Of a DNA stretch of 34,246 nt, positions 7,915-15,638 are shown in pieces. The first letter of the stretch is position 1. Each line of letters opens with the position of its first letter. This DNA comes from an uncultured Rhodospirillales bacterium. Lineage in GTDB: Bacteria; Pseudomonadota; Alphaproteobacteria; Acetobacterales; Acetobacteraceae. Both the position numbers and the translations under genes were made by a program. The stretch spans positions 1 to 34,246 of the forward strand of contig CAIJTR010000022.1 of assembly GCA_903823665.1 (NCBI GenBank), read 5' to 3'. The notes under the pieces are model-generated. The model searched no databases. It saw nothing but the letters and a program-made list of their open reading frames with translations, and was not told the origin of the DNA.

Positions 7915-9294
7915 ATGGGAATCACCACCGAACTCGCCACCTACTGCTCAGGATTGCAGCTATCCGACCTTCCGCCAGAGGTCGTAGCCCGCACACGGCT
8001 GCTGGTTCTGGATCTTGTCGGCAACATCGTCCGCGGCAGGCATGACGCCGAAAGCACCCCCGCCCTGCTCGCCGCCGCGTCGGCACTCGGCATGGTCGGG
8101 GGCACCTGTAGCGTGTTTGGCGACCGAACGGGATACACCGCCGCCGGTGCCGCGTTCCTCAATGGCGCGTTCGGACATTCGCTCGATTTTGACGACACTC
8201 ATGCCGCAGCCTCGCTCCACCCAGGTGCCCCCGTCATCCCAGCTGCCTTGGCCGCCGCAGAGATGATGGGCGCATCCGGTGCCGATGTGCTGGCGGGCAT
8301 CGTCGCCGGATATGAGGTGATCCTGCGCGTGGCCTTGGCGCTACCGGCGGGCGATCACTACGACCGTGGTTTTCACCCAACTGCCACCTGTGGCGCATTT
8401 GGTGCCGCCGCCGCGGCAGCCCGCGTGCTCAATCTGGACGCAACCGGTGTCGAGAACGCTCTGGGAATCGCCCTCTCGCAGTCCGCCGGCAGCCTGCAAT
8501 TCTTGGCTAACGGCGCATGGACGAAGCGCTTTCAAGTCGGCTGGGCCGCAATGGCAGGGTTAACCGCCGCAACATTGGCCCGTGAGGGTTTCCGTGGTGC
8601 TGCCGAGGCACTCGAAGGCAAGCTCGGCTTCCTTCGCGCTTATGCGCCAAACCCCAACCCCGCGCGTGTGACGCAGGATTTGGGACACGTGTTCGAACTG
8701 ATGAACACCGCCGTCAAACCTTACCCGTCCTGCCGATATGGCCACGCTGGTATTGATGCCGTGTTGGAAATGCGCGCCGAGTACGGCCTGAAACCGGAGG
8801 AAGTCGAGCGCATCACCTATGGCCTCTCACGCGCCGGCCTCCTTTTGGTCGGCGAACCCGCCGCCAAGCGCGCAGATCCCCGCAACGTCGTTGACGCCCA
8901 ATTTAGCGGCCCGTTTGTGCTGTCCTGCGCATTGGCCACCGGTTCAATGGAATGGGAAAGCTATGAACAATTGCACAATCCCGATATACGCGGACTTCTA
9001 AACAAGGTCTCCTGTGTGCACAGCGAGGCGATGCAGGCGGAATATCCAGCAAATATGTCCGGCACCGTGACCATCGCAGCCCGGGGCCAGGAATTCAGCC
9101 GCACCGTCATCGTGCCTATGGGCGAGCCGGGTAACTTCCTCAGCGACGATGCTCTGCGGGGCAAGTTCATGGGTCTGGCTTCGCGAGTGCTCGGACAAGA
9201 AGGTGCTTCTAATCTGGCTGATTGCATCCTGCGCATGGAGATCGTCAATGAAATCAGCGGCATGATTCGGACTAGGGCGATGCAGGCCGCGTAA
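7915..9294 (+). CDS. MmgE/PrpD family protein
   Basis: The protein has 459 residues from ATG 7915, chosen because family homology begins at MGITTELATYCSGL; the longer frame to 7744 reads back into the signal peptide region of mltB. MmgE/PrpD proteins include 2-methylcitrate dehydratase, cis-aconitate decarboxylase and related lyases and epimerases. The helical domain carries the LDFDDTH motif at residues 90-96 followed by LHPGAPVIPAALA, and KPYPSCRYGHAGIDA is the conserved central block. I cannot assign a substrate: no citrate synthase or methylisocitrate lyase gene is nearby, so prpD is not justified. It stands alone on the plus strand and ends 4 bp from the convergent cobC stop. Confidence 0.88.
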   Translation: MGITTELATYCSGLQLSDLPPEVVARTRLLVLDLVGNIVRGRHDAESTPALLAAASALGMVGGTCSVFGDRTGYTAAGAAFLNGAFGHSLDFDDTHAAASLHPGAPVIPAALAAAEMMGASGADVLAGIVAGYEVILRVALALPAGDHYDRGFHPTATCGAFGAAAAAARVLNLDATGVENALGIALSQSAGSLQFLANGAWTKRFQVGWAAMAGLTAATLAREGFRGAAEALEGKLGFLRAYAPNPNPARVTQDLGHVFELMNTAVKPYPSCRYGHAGIDAVLEMRAEYGLKPEEVERITYGLSRAGLLLVGEPAAKRADPRNVVDAQFSGPFVLSCALATGSMEWESYEQLHNPDIRGLLNKVSCVHSEAMQAEYPANMSGTVTIAARGQEFSRTVIVPMGEPGNFLSDDALRGKFMGLASRVLGQEGASNLADCILRMEIVNEISGMIRTRAMQAA

Positions 9295-9298
9295 AGGC

Positions 9299-10327
9299 CT
9301 AGGGCTGCTGCAGCGCCGTATCCAGGCGTTGCCAATCGCCCTCGCTCCCCGGCAGACCAAACCGCAACCAGTCTTGCTGGCCCTGAAAGCGGCGCGTCAA
9401 TATGCCCTGCATGGCGAGATGATGCCAAAGCCCCCAGGCGTTCGCGTGCCGGTAGAGGCGGAACAGTCTCGTCCCACCGACAAGCGAAAAACCTTGTCCC
9501 GCCAGCAGAGTATCTAGCCGGACAATCTCGCCATCAAGCCGACGCCGCGTTTTGTGCAGCCAAGTTGCATCCGGCAAGGAATGCAATCCCGCAGCCAATG
9601 CCTGCCCACTCACTGCCCACGAGCCAATGGCACCGCGCAACCACGCGGCACGATCGGTGCTGGTGAGCGCAAAGCCCAGGCGCACACCGGCCAGACCATA
9701 CGTTTTGCCAAATGAGCGCATCACCAAAACACGAGGATGCGGCAGACACGCCGACATGCTCTCCACGTGCGGCTCCAAATCCGCGAACGCTTCATCGACT
9801 ACCAGAAGCTTCACCCTCGCCGCCACATCGAGCAGCGCCGAACGCTCATAGACCCGCCCATTGGGATTATTCGGATTGCACAGAACCGCCACGTCGTGTT
9901 CCGCCAAAGCCGATAGGCTGCTCACCTCAGCAACCTCATACCCGGCTGCGCGCCACGATGCCGCGTGCGAGCTGTAGGTCGGAGACATCACCGCCACCCG
10001 AGCACCACTCATCGCGAGCAACCGGGGCAGCAAGCTCACAAGGATCTCCGTGCCGGGAAACGCCACCACAAACTCTGGGTTCGCCGCGCCATACGCTTCG
10101 GCAGCCACCCGTTGCAAAGCGGCGAGATCAGCCTCGTCCGGTAACCGAGTGTTCGCAGTCTCATCCAACGCCGAGAGCGGGTAGGGCACGGGATTGATAC
10201 CGGTCGACAAATCCAGCCACGCTCCCGCTACCACAGGGTAAAGCGCCTTCATTGCCGAAATCATCCCACCATGCACCATCACGTCACGCGGTATAGGCTG
10301 CGACGCGTTTGGCGGAGTCTCTACCAT
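9299..10327 (-). CDS. cobC: L-threonine-O-3-phosphate decarboxylase (P. denitrificans CobC = Salmonella CobD)
   Basis: This PLP-dependent aminotransferase-fold enzyme makes (R)-1-amino-2-propanol phosphate, the nucleotide-loop linker of cobalamin. HGGMISAMKALYP and WLDLSTGINPVPYP at the N-terminus are typical of the family. CNPNNPNGRVY and VVDEAFADLEP are PLP-fold motifs, and the Schiff-base lysine is K208 in RSFGKTYGLAG. I start it at ATG 10327 (342 residues); the frame extends to a GTG at 10357, but that would overlap the divergent cbiB start. A second in-frame ATG at 10279 is possible. Its partner CbiB is encoded divergently 16 bp away and uses the product. Confidence 0.92.
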   Translation of the reverse strand: MVETPPNASQPIPRDVMVHGGMISAMKALYPVVAGAWLDLSTGINPVPYPLSALDETANTRLPDEADLAALQRVAAEAYGAANPEFVVAFPGTEILVSLLPRLLAMSGARVAVMSPTYSSHAASWRAAGYEVAEVSSLSALAEHDVAVLCNPNNPNGRVYERSALLDVAARVKLLVVDEAFADLEPHVESMSACLPHPRVLVMRSFGKTYGLAGVRLGFALTSTDRAAWLRGAIGSWAVSGQALAAGLHSLPDATWLHKTRRRLDGEIVRLDTLLAGQGFSLVGGTRLFRLYRHANAWGLWHHLAMQGILTRRFQGQQDWLRFGLPGSEGDWQRLDTALQQP

Positions 10328-10343
10328 TTTCTCACTCGATCTC

Positions 10344-11294
10344 GTGTTGGTCTGCACCGCATTGGCGATAGAAGCCGCGTTCGGTTACCCCGAAGCGATC
10401 TTCCGCGCCATACACCACCCCGTGGTTTGGATAGGCGCGCTCATCTCCTGGCTCGACAAGTTGTATAACCGACCGGAGTGCTGTGCCCCAATGCGCCGTG
10501 CGATGGGCGTTCTTGCGGTGTGCATCCTCACACTCGCCACCGTCGTACCGGCCTGGATCGCACAGTCTATGCTGCAAAACTCTCCGGGCTTCCTTCTACT
10601 CGCAATACTTGCCAGCACATTGATCGCACAGCGCAGCCTATGGGATCACGTCACCGCCGTCGCCAGCGGCCTACGCGACGACGGCCTCGCCGGCGGTAGA
10701 AAAACCGTCTCTATGATCGTCGGTCGCAACCCGGAAACCTTGGACGAAGCTGGCGTGGTGCGCGCCGCCATCGAAAGCCTCGCCGAAAACTTCTCTGACG
10801 GCATTGTAGCGCCCGCCCTGTGGTGTGCCGCGTTCGGTCTGCCCGGACTGGTATTCTACAAAGCGATCAATACCGCCGACAGCATGATCGGCCACCGCAC
10901 ACCAAAACACCAAGCCTTTGGCTGGGCCGCCGCGAGGCTGGACGACGTGATCAACCTTCCGGCCTCCCGGTTCTCTGCCATCCTGCTCATGACTTCCGCC
11001 GCACTGAACGGAGCCGACGCCCGCCAGTCCGCCCGAGCTGTGTGGCGAGACGCAAGTTCCCACCGCTCGCCCAACGCAGGTTGGCCAGAAGCCGCAATGG
11101 CCGGGGCGCTCGGCCTCTGCCTCGCCGGACCACGCGTCTATGGCGATGTCCGGGTCGAGGATAGCTGGATGGGAGATGGCCGGGCAGACGCGAACGAGGC
11201 CGATCTACGCCGTGCGCTCCGCCTTTACCGCACTGCCTGCGTCCTGCAGTTCGGCCTTTACGCCGTCCTGCTGGCAGTCATCCTGCGAGGCTAA
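10344..11294 (+). CDS. cbiB: Adenosylcobinamide-phosphate synthase (CbiB/CobD)
   Basis: A 316-residue integral membrane protein that attaches aminopropanol (or its phosphate) to adenosylcobyric acid. Recognised blocks are [20 protein letters not shown] at the N-terminus, [40 protein letters not shown], and the segment [20 protein letters not shown]. Several long hydrophobic stretches fit the polytopic membrane family. The first start codon available in frame is GTG 10344 with no clear Shine-Dalgarno sequence, so the exact start is uncertain. The 3' end overlaps the convergent cobQ gene by 17 bp. In P. denitrificans naming this is cobD. Confidence 0.95.
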   Translation: MLVCTALAIEAAFGYPEAIFRAIHHPVVWIGALISWLDKLYNRPECCAPMRRAMGVLAVCILTLATVVPAWIAQSMLQNSPGFLLLAILASTLIAQRSLWDHVTAVASGLRDDGLAGGRKTVSMIVGRNPETLDEAGVVRAAIESLAENFSDGIVAPALWCAAFGLPGLVFYKAINTADSMIGHRTPKHQAFGWAAARLDDVINLPASRFSAILLMTSAALNGADARQSARAVWRDASSHRSPNAGWPEAAMAGALGLCLAGPRVYGDVRVEDSWMGDGRADANEADLRRALRLYRTACVLQFGLYAVLLAVILRG

Positions 11295-12738
11295 TCAACC
11301 GGTCAATATCCACCTGCGCCTCCAAATGCCCAGCCAGAGCATCCAGCGTTGCCTCAATGCTCGCCGCGTGATCCAATATTATGGCTCTTGCCCCATACTG
11401 CCGCAAAAACGCCGCGCGCTGACCGTCATGGGCGAACAACCCGTGCACATAAGTGCCTGACACCAAACCACTTGCGCTAACAGCCCCGTCCGCTCGCTGA
11501 TTGGCAAACCGCAGCACTGGACGCAGAGTATCCGGCCCTGTCGTCTCACCCATATGCATCTCGTAGCCGGTGAAACCAGCGTCAGTGGCCAGAACAACAC
11601 CACTCACCTCCCGCAAATGCTTCACCGGACGCAGCACTGTTCGAACGTCGAGCAGCCCCAGCCCAGCGACATACCCAGGCGGCCCCTCAATGCCATCTGG
11701 ATCGGCAATCTCTGCCCCCAGCATCTGATAACCGCCGCACAACCCCAGCACATGCCCGCCGCGCCGGACATGAGCGTGTATATCCATATCCCATCCCTCT
11801 CCCCGCAACGCTGCCAAGTCGGCGATCGTCGCCTTTGAGCCCGGCAAAATCAACAGATCGCAGCAAGGAATAGCCTCCCCATGCCGGACCAGCCGTACCT
11901 CAACCTCAGGCTCAGCCGCCAGCGGGTCCAAATCGTCAAAATTCGCAATCCGCGGCAGCAACGGCACCGCAATTCGCAGCTTCGCCCCCGCCCGGCGCAC
12001 CATCGGCCGATCCGCGAGATCAAGCGCATCCTCAGCCGGAAGTTTCCCCGCCTGATCAAAGAACGTCACAAGCCCCAACGCCTCCCACCCGGTCCGGCTC
12101 GCGATCGCCGCCATCCCATCAGCAAACAACGACACATCGCCCCGCATCCGGTTCACGATAAATCCGCGGATCATCGCGACATCTTCCGCAGCCAGAACAT
12201 TATGCGTGCCGACCAGGCTCGCAATCACCCCACCCCGATCAATATCGCCAATCAACAGCACCGGCGTGCCGGTCGCTCGCGCAAACCCCATATTGGCGAT
12301 ATCGCCGGCCCGCAGATTGATTTCTGACGCCGAGCCAGCCCCCTCCACCAGCACAATATCGCACTCAGCGGATAGCCTACGGAAGCTATCCAGTACAAAC
12401 GGCATCAGACCCGGCTTCATCGACTGATACGCCCGCGCCGCCGCCGTGGCATAAACGCGACCCTGCACAATCACCTGCGCGCCAATTTCACTCTGCGGCT
12501 TAAGCAGCACCGGGTTCATATGAACGCTCGGCCGCACCCTAGCCGCCCGTGCCTGCAACGCCTGCGCCCGGCCGATCTCGCCGCCATCCGCCGTCACCGC
12601 CGCGTTGTTCGACATGTTCTGCGGCTTGAACGGCCGCACTTGCATGCCGCGTAAGGTCAGCGCCCGGCACAGCCCCGCCACAAGAAGCGATTTGCCAACG
12701 TTCGATCCCGTGCCTTGAAACATCAACGCTCGGGTCAA
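11278..12738 (-). CDS. cobQ: Cobyric acid synthase
   Basis: This 486-residue glutamine-dependent amidotransferase amidates four side chains (b, d, e, g) of adenosylcobyrinic acid a,c-diamide. The N-terminal synthetase domain opens with [20 protein letters not shown], followed by [11 protein letters not shown]. The class I glutaminase-like (triad) domain has its nucleophile at C334 in LCGGYQMLG, and the late histidine is in [13 protein letters not shown]. The likely start is TTG 12738, overlapping the cobO stop as TTGA, because family members have a few residues before the GTGS motif; ATG 12723 is the alternative. Length is normal. It is the last gene of the cobP-cobO-cobQ minus-strand unit. 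Confidence 0.96.
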   Translation of the reverse strand: MTRALMFQGTGSNVGKSLLVAGLCRALTLRGMQVRPFKPQNMSNNAAVTADGGEIGRAQALQARAARVRPSVHMNPVLLKPQSEIGAQVIVQGRVYATAAARAYQSMKPGLMPFVLDSFRRLSAECDIVLVEGAGSASEINLRAGDIANMGFARATGTPVLLIGDIDRGGVIASLVGTHNVLAAEDVAMIRGFIVNRMRGDVSLFADGMAAIASRTGWEALGLVTFFDQAGKLPAEDALDLADRPMVRRAGAKLRIAVPLLPRIANFDDLDPLAAEPEVEVRLVRHGEAIPCCDLLILPGSKATIADLAALRGEGWDMDIHAHVRRGGHVLGLCGGYQMLGAEIADPDGIEGPPGYVAGLGLLDVRTVLRPVKHLREVSGVVLATDAGFTGYEMHMGETTGPDTLRPVLRFANQRADGAVSASGLVSGTYVHGLFAHDGQRAAFLRQYGARAIILDHAASIEATLDALAGHLEAQVDIDRLISLAG

Positions 12739-13337
12739 AATTCGATGCCCTGCTGCGCCTTCACCCCGGCGGAAAAATGGTGCTTCACAGCGGTGATCTC
12801 ACTCACCAAATCCGCCGCCTCGATCAACGCAGGCTTCGCATTCCGCCCGGTGACAACGACATGCACGCCCTCCGGCCGGCCCCGAAGGCCCAGTATCACC
12901 TCATCGAGCGGCACATAATCATAGCGCAACGCAATGTTCAGTTCGTCCAGCACCACCAGCGCCATGCCCGGCCGATGCAGCAATTCGAGTGCCATCTGCC
13001 ACGCCCGCCCAGCCGCCGCCATGTCCCGCGCACGGTCCTGCGTGTCCCAGGTGAAGCCCTCACCCATCGTGTGCCACTCTACAAGACTGGGGAACTTCTC
13101 GAACACCGCACGCTCGCCGGTGCCCCACGAACCCTTGATGAACTGCACCACGCCCACTTTGCGCCCATGCCCGATCATTCGCAGCGCCAACCCAAACGCC
13201 GCCGTAGATTTGCCCTTCCCAGGCCCGGTATTGACGATCAGCAGCCCCTTCTCGATTTGCTTGGACGCCACCTCAGCATCCTGCACCGCTTTGCGTTTCT
13301 CCATCTTCATCTTGTGGCGCGCGGCATCGTCATCCAT
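12735..13337 (-). CDS. cobO: Cob(I)yrinic acid a,c-diamide adenosyltransferase
   Basis: A 200-residue CobA/CobO/BtuR-type corrinoid adenosyltransferase that transfers the 5'-deoxyadenosyl group from ATP to reduced cobalt. The inverted P-loop reads [14 protein letters not shown] (residues 36-49), the form specific to this family, followed by [15 protein letters not shown], where the conserved tryptophan lies, and [14 protein letters not shown]. The N-terminal 30 residues are charged, as in CobO. The sequence AAGGTGAAATGAC lies before the ATG. It begins one base after the cobP stop and overlaps cobQ, so the three genes form one transcription unit. Confidence 0.97.
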   Translation of the reverse strand: MDDDAARHKMKMEKRKAVQDAEVASKQIEKGLLIVNTGPGKGKSTAAFGLALRMIGHGRKVGVVQFIKGSWGTGERAVFEKFPSLVEWHTMGEGFTWDTQDRARDMAAAGRAWQMALELLHRPGMALVVLDELNIALRYDYVPLDEVILGLRGRPEGVHVVVTGRNAKPALIEAADLVSEITAVKHHFSAGVKAQQGIEF

Positions 13338-13338
13338 G

Positions 13339-13842
13339 TCATTTCACCTTCAACGGCAATCCGGCCACCATCAGTACCACCTCATCCGCCGCAGCTGCCA
13401 CGCGCTGATGCAACAGCCCCGCAGCATCGCGAAACCGCCTCGCCAACGCATTGTCCGGCACAATGCCCAGCCCGACCTCCGATGCCACCAGCACAGTCAT
13501 CGCCTCCCGCTCGGCGAGTGCAGCCTGCATAGCCACCGCTGCCGCATCGATATCATGCTCGCCGAGCATCAAGTTGGTCAGCCACAGCGTGAGGCAATCA
13601 ACCAGCACGGGCCTATTCCCTGCCTCGCGCAACGCCACCGCGAGATCCAATGGCGCATCAACCGTCACCCATTCCGCTGACCGCCGCGCCTGATGCTCTG
13701 CAATCCGCGCCCTCATCTCGTTATCGAAGACCTGTGACGTCGCCACATACACCCACGGCGCAGGGTGCGCCTGAACCAGCACCTCTGCGTGGCGGCTTTT
13801 GCCGGAGCGAGCACCGCCGAGGATAAAATGTAGGTTGGGCAA
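13339..13842 (-). CDS. cobP: Bifunctional adenosylcobinamide kinase / adenosylcobinamide-phosphate guanylyltransferase
   Basis: The protein has 167 residues and activates adenosylcobinamide to the GDP form before nucleotide-loop joining. It has P-loop GGARSGKS at residues 9-16, the ARIAEHQARRSAEW block containing the family's guanylylation histidine, DCLTLWLTNLML, and the C-terminal EVGLGIVPDNALARRFRD. The open frame runs up to 14157, but that upstream part lies antisense to the cobalamin riboswitch. The real start is TTG 13842, with AGGAG seven bases upstream (13850-13854) and homology beginning there. Small departures from consensus are seen (ASEVG for SNEVG, LLHQ for LNQ). It heads the cobP-cobO-cobQ operon. 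Confidence 0.93.
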   Translation of the reverse strand: MPNLHFILGGARSGKSRHAEVLVQAHPAPWVYVATSQVFDNEMRARIAEHQARRSAEWVTVDAPLDLAVALREAGNRPVLVDCLTLWLTNLMLGEHDIDAAAVAMQAALAEREAMTVLVASEVGLGIVPDNALARRFRDAAGLLHQRVAAAADEVVLMVAGLPLKVK

Positions 13843-13849
13843 CGCAGCA

Positions 13850-13854
13850 CTCCT
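13850..13854 (-). promoter_or_regulatory. Ribosome binding site that fixes the cobP TTG start
   Basis: AGGAG on the minus strand, seven bases before TTG 13842. It decides the short cobP reading over a 272-residue frame that would run antisense through the riboswitch. Confidence 0.8.
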
Positions 13855-13865
13855 GTCGGGATTAT

Positions 13866-13884
13866 TTGACACCGGCGATGTCAA
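13866..13884. repeat. Imperfect 19-bp palindrome TTGACA-N7-TGTCAA between divergent cobP and the riboswitch transcript
   Basis: The 19 bases TTGACACCGGCGATGTCAA read nearly the same on both strands, with one mismatched pair (positions 13872/13878). Each strand therefore presents a perfect TTGACA. It lies between the cobP start and the riboswitch, where divergent promoters are expected. It may be a pair of overlapping -35 boxes or an operator for a dimeric regulator; the sequence does not tell which. Confidence 0.6.
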
Positions 13885-13894
13885 GTCATACGCA
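13866..13894 (+). promoter_or_regulatory. Candidate sigma-70 promoter for the riboswitch-led cob operon
   Basis: A perfect -35 TTGACA (13866-13871) is followed after 17 bases by a weak -10 TACGCA (13889-13894). This predicts transcription starting near 13901, exactly where the riboswitch P1 stem begins. The -10 matches the consensus poorly, so support comes from the -35 box, the spacing and the position. Confidence 0.55.
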
Positions 13895-13900
13895 GCACTT

Positions 13901-14059
13901 GATGGTCCTTCCAGATCGGAAGGTGAATAGGGAATGCGGTGTAAATCCGCGGCTGCCCCCGCAACTGTAAGCGGAGAGCGACCTGTCATATGCCACTGGG
14001 TGCGAACCTGGGAAGGTCGGCAGGTCGTGTTTGATCCGTGAGCCAGGAGACCTGCCATC
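13901..14059 (+). ncRNA. Cobalamin riboswitch
   Basis: This is an adenosylcobalamin-sensing leader RNA. I see the conserved elements in order: a hairpin CCTTCCAGATCGGAAGG, the core AATAGGGAATGCGGTG, the segment CTGCCCCCGCAACTGTAAGC, GCCACTGGGTGCGAACCTGG, and a full B12 box AGCCAGGAGACCTGCC at 14041-14056. P1 pairs GATGG (13901-13905) with CCATC (14055-14059), which sets the boundaries. It faces DUF1636-cobW-cobN and the following cob genes and should reduce their expression when B12 is plentiful. No U-tract terminator follows, so control of translation is more likely than attenuation. Confidence 0.95.
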
Positions 14060-14167
14060 ACGCGTCGCATGCTCGCGGCGCACAGATCGCGATGCCAGGC
14101 GGGGTGCCCTGGTGACGGCGGTGCCCCACGGCATCGACCTCGACGGCACTTTGCCATGAGGCGGTCA

Positions 14168-14208
14168 GCACCCGTGCATTCGCGCCTATTCCGGCGCGTT
14201 GGAGGTGC
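14168..14208 (+). promoter_or_regulatory. Leader hairpin that could sequester the DUF1636 ribosome binding site (putative expression platform)
   Basis: CGCGCC (14181-14186) and GGCGCG (14193-14198) form a perfect six-pair stem with loop TATTCC. Outside it, GCACC (14168-14172) can pair with GGTGC (14204-14208), which includes the last two bases of the GGAGG at 14201-14205. The structure would partly hide the Shine-Dalgarno sequence. I see no T-run after it. No alternative structure linking it to the riboswitch core was computed. Confidence 0.45.
14201..14205 (+). promoter_or_regulatory. Ribosome binding site that fixes the DUF1636 GTG start
   Basis: GGAGG lies five bases before GTG 14211. It rules out the TTG at 14199 and the GTG at 14205 as starts, since they overlap it. 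Confidence 0.75.
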
Positions 14209-14210
14209 CT

Positions 14211-14591
14211 GTGACCGAAAGCCGAGCGGAAATCCACGTTTGCATCACCTGCCGCGCCAATCAAGCGTTGGTGCCTGGCGAAAAAGTGCTTGGCCAGCAG
14301 TTATATGAGGGCGTGAAGGCCACACTCGGGAGCGGCGTGGCCCTGCGACAAGTAGTATGTCTTGGCAACTGCACCCAAGGCTGCTCGGTCGCGGTGAGCC
14401 AGCCTGGCAAATGGAGCTATCTGCTCGGCCATCTCCAACCGAAACACGCCGCCGACGTCGCAGCCTACGCCCAGGCCTACGCCGCCTCCACCGATGGCAC
14501 CGTCTGGCGCTCCGGTCGAGCTGAGTCTCTGCGCGACGCCATCGTCGCCCGCATTCCCGGTTTCGGCTTCACACAGAAGGAGACAGCATGA
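14211..14591 (+). CDS. DUF1636 family cysteine-rich (ferredoxin-like) protein
   Basis: A 126-residue small protein and the first gene after the riboswitch. It has five cysteines: C11 and C14 (VCITC), then C50, C54 and C58 (CLGNCTQGC). The spacing resembles the thioredoxin-fold [2Fe-2S] ferredoxins, and DUF1636 proteins typically sit beside cobW in B12 clusters. Its biochemical job is not established to my knowledge; metal or Fe-S handling for cobaltochelation or CobG is an inference from context only. GTG 14211 is chosen for its good ribosome binding site. The stop overlaps the cobW start (ATGATGG context), so translation is coupled. Confidence 0.85.
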   Translation: MTESRAEIHVCITCRANQALVPGEKVLGQQLYEGVKATLGSGVALRQVVCLGNCTQGCSVAVSQPGKWSYLLGHLQPKHAADVAAYAQAYAASTDGTVWRSGRAESLRDAIVARIPGFGFTQKETA

Positions 14592-15634
14592 TGGCTAAAA
14601 TTCCCGCCACCATCATCACCGGCTTCCTAGGTGCCGGCAAAACCACACTCCTGCGCCACGTGCTCGCCAACGCCGGCGGGCGGCGCATCGCAGTCATCGT
14701 CAATGAGTTCGGTGAAATCGGCATCGACGGCGAAACCCTGCGCCAATGCGGCATCCCCGGGTGTGCTGACGACGACATCGTCGAACTGGCCAATGGCTGT
14801 CTGTGTTGTACCGTGGCCGACGAGTTTCTTCCCGTCATGGAAGCCCTGCTCGCCCGCGCCGAGCCTCCGGAGCATATCCTCATCGAAACCTCCGGCCTCG
14901 CCTTGCCGAAGCCGCTGATAAAAGCCTTTAACTGGCCCGCCATCCGCAGCCGTGTGACCGTGGATGGCGTGATCACCCTCGTCGACGGGCCAGCCGTGGC
15001 CAACGGTCGGTTTGCAGACGATCCTGTTGCAGTCGCCAAGCAACGCGCCGAAGACCCATCGGTTGAGCACGACAATCCGTTGGCAGAAGTCTACGAGGAC
15101 CAACTGAGGTGCGCAGACATGATCGTCCTCAACAAAGCGGACATGCTCGATGCTACCTCGCTTACTCGACTGACTTCTGAAATCGTCAGCACTACCCCAC
15201 GCGCGGTAAAACTCGTGACCTCCCACGAAGGCCGCGTGGATGTAGCAGTCCTGCTCGGCCTTGAGGCAGCGGCAGAGGACGATCTCGCCCAGCGCCCGTC
15301 GCATCATGACGCCGAAGATGGTGCGCACGAGCATGACGATTTTGAAAGCTTCTCTGTCGAGATTGGCGAGTTCGCCTCGCCCGAGACGCTTACGGCGCTG
15401 CTGCAAGCAGTCACAGATCGTCACGATGTGTTGCGCACGAAGGGGTTCGCCGCCATTAAAGGCAAGTCGCTCCGCCTTGCCGTCCAAGGCGTCGGCGCAC
15501 GCTTCCGCAGCGAATATGACCGCCCATGGCGTGCCGACGAGCGTAGAATTGGCCGCATCGTGGTCATTGGCCAACGTGGAATGCCGCGCGAGGCAATCAG
15601 AAAAGCGCTTGATCAGCGCTGCGAAGTTAACTGA
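14588..15634 (+). CDS. cobW: CobW, G3E-family metallochaperone GTPase
   Basis: This 348-residue G3E-family GTPase is thought to deliver Co(II) to cobaltochelatase for aerobic B12 synthesis. The P-loop TGFLGAGKTTL is at residues 11-21, NEFGEIGIDG follows, and the metal-binding CxCC is C71/C73/C74 in NGCLCCTVADEF. The GTP base-specificity motif is NKAD in VLNKADML. A histidine/acid-rich linker (HHDAEDGAHEHDD, near residue 240) precedes the C-terminal domain ending in RIVVIGQRG. AAGGAG precedes the start. The position between DUF1636 and cobN is the usual one and separates it from zinc-type relatives such as ZigA/YeiR. Confidence 0.95.
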   Translation: MMAKIPATIITGFLGAGKTTLLRHVLANAGGRRIAVIVNEFGEIGIDGETLRQCGIPGCADDDIVELANGCLCCTVADEFLPVMEALLARAEPPEHILIETSGLALPKPLIKAFNWPAIRSRVTVDGVITLVDGPAVANGRFADDPVAVAKQRAEDPSVEHDNPLAEVYEDQLRCADMIVLNKADMLDATSLTRLTSEIVSTTPRAVKLVTSHEGRVDVAVLLGLEAAAEDDLAQRPSHHDAEDGAHEHDDFESFSVEIGEFASPETLTALLQAVTDRHDVLRTKGFAAIKGKSLRLAVQGVGARFRSEYDRPWRADERRIGRIVVIGQRGMPREAIRKALDQRCEVN

Positions 15635-15638
15635 AGCC

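Noticed and set aside
10279-10343. Second cobalamin riboswitch before cbiB
   Set aside because: No B12 box or other conserved element is present and there is no room between the divergent genes.
12777-13680. Two plus-strand frames (251 and 248 residues) antisense to cobO and cobP
   Set aside because: They mirror known genes, have low-complexity His/Arg/Pro-rich composition, and no family resemblance.
14095-14112. CCAGG/CCTGG stem as a riboswitch-controlled terminator
   Set aside because: The stem is short and no T-run follows.
13843-14157. N-terminal extension of cobP
   Set aside because: It is antisense to the riboswitch, lies before a clear AGGAG-TTG start, and does not resemble CobP.
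14069-14308. Possible leader peptide frame of 79 residues between riboswitch and DUF1636
   Set aside because: It runs into DUF1636 in another frame, has no ribosome binding site before it that I can see, and its composition looks like non-coding GC-rich DNA.
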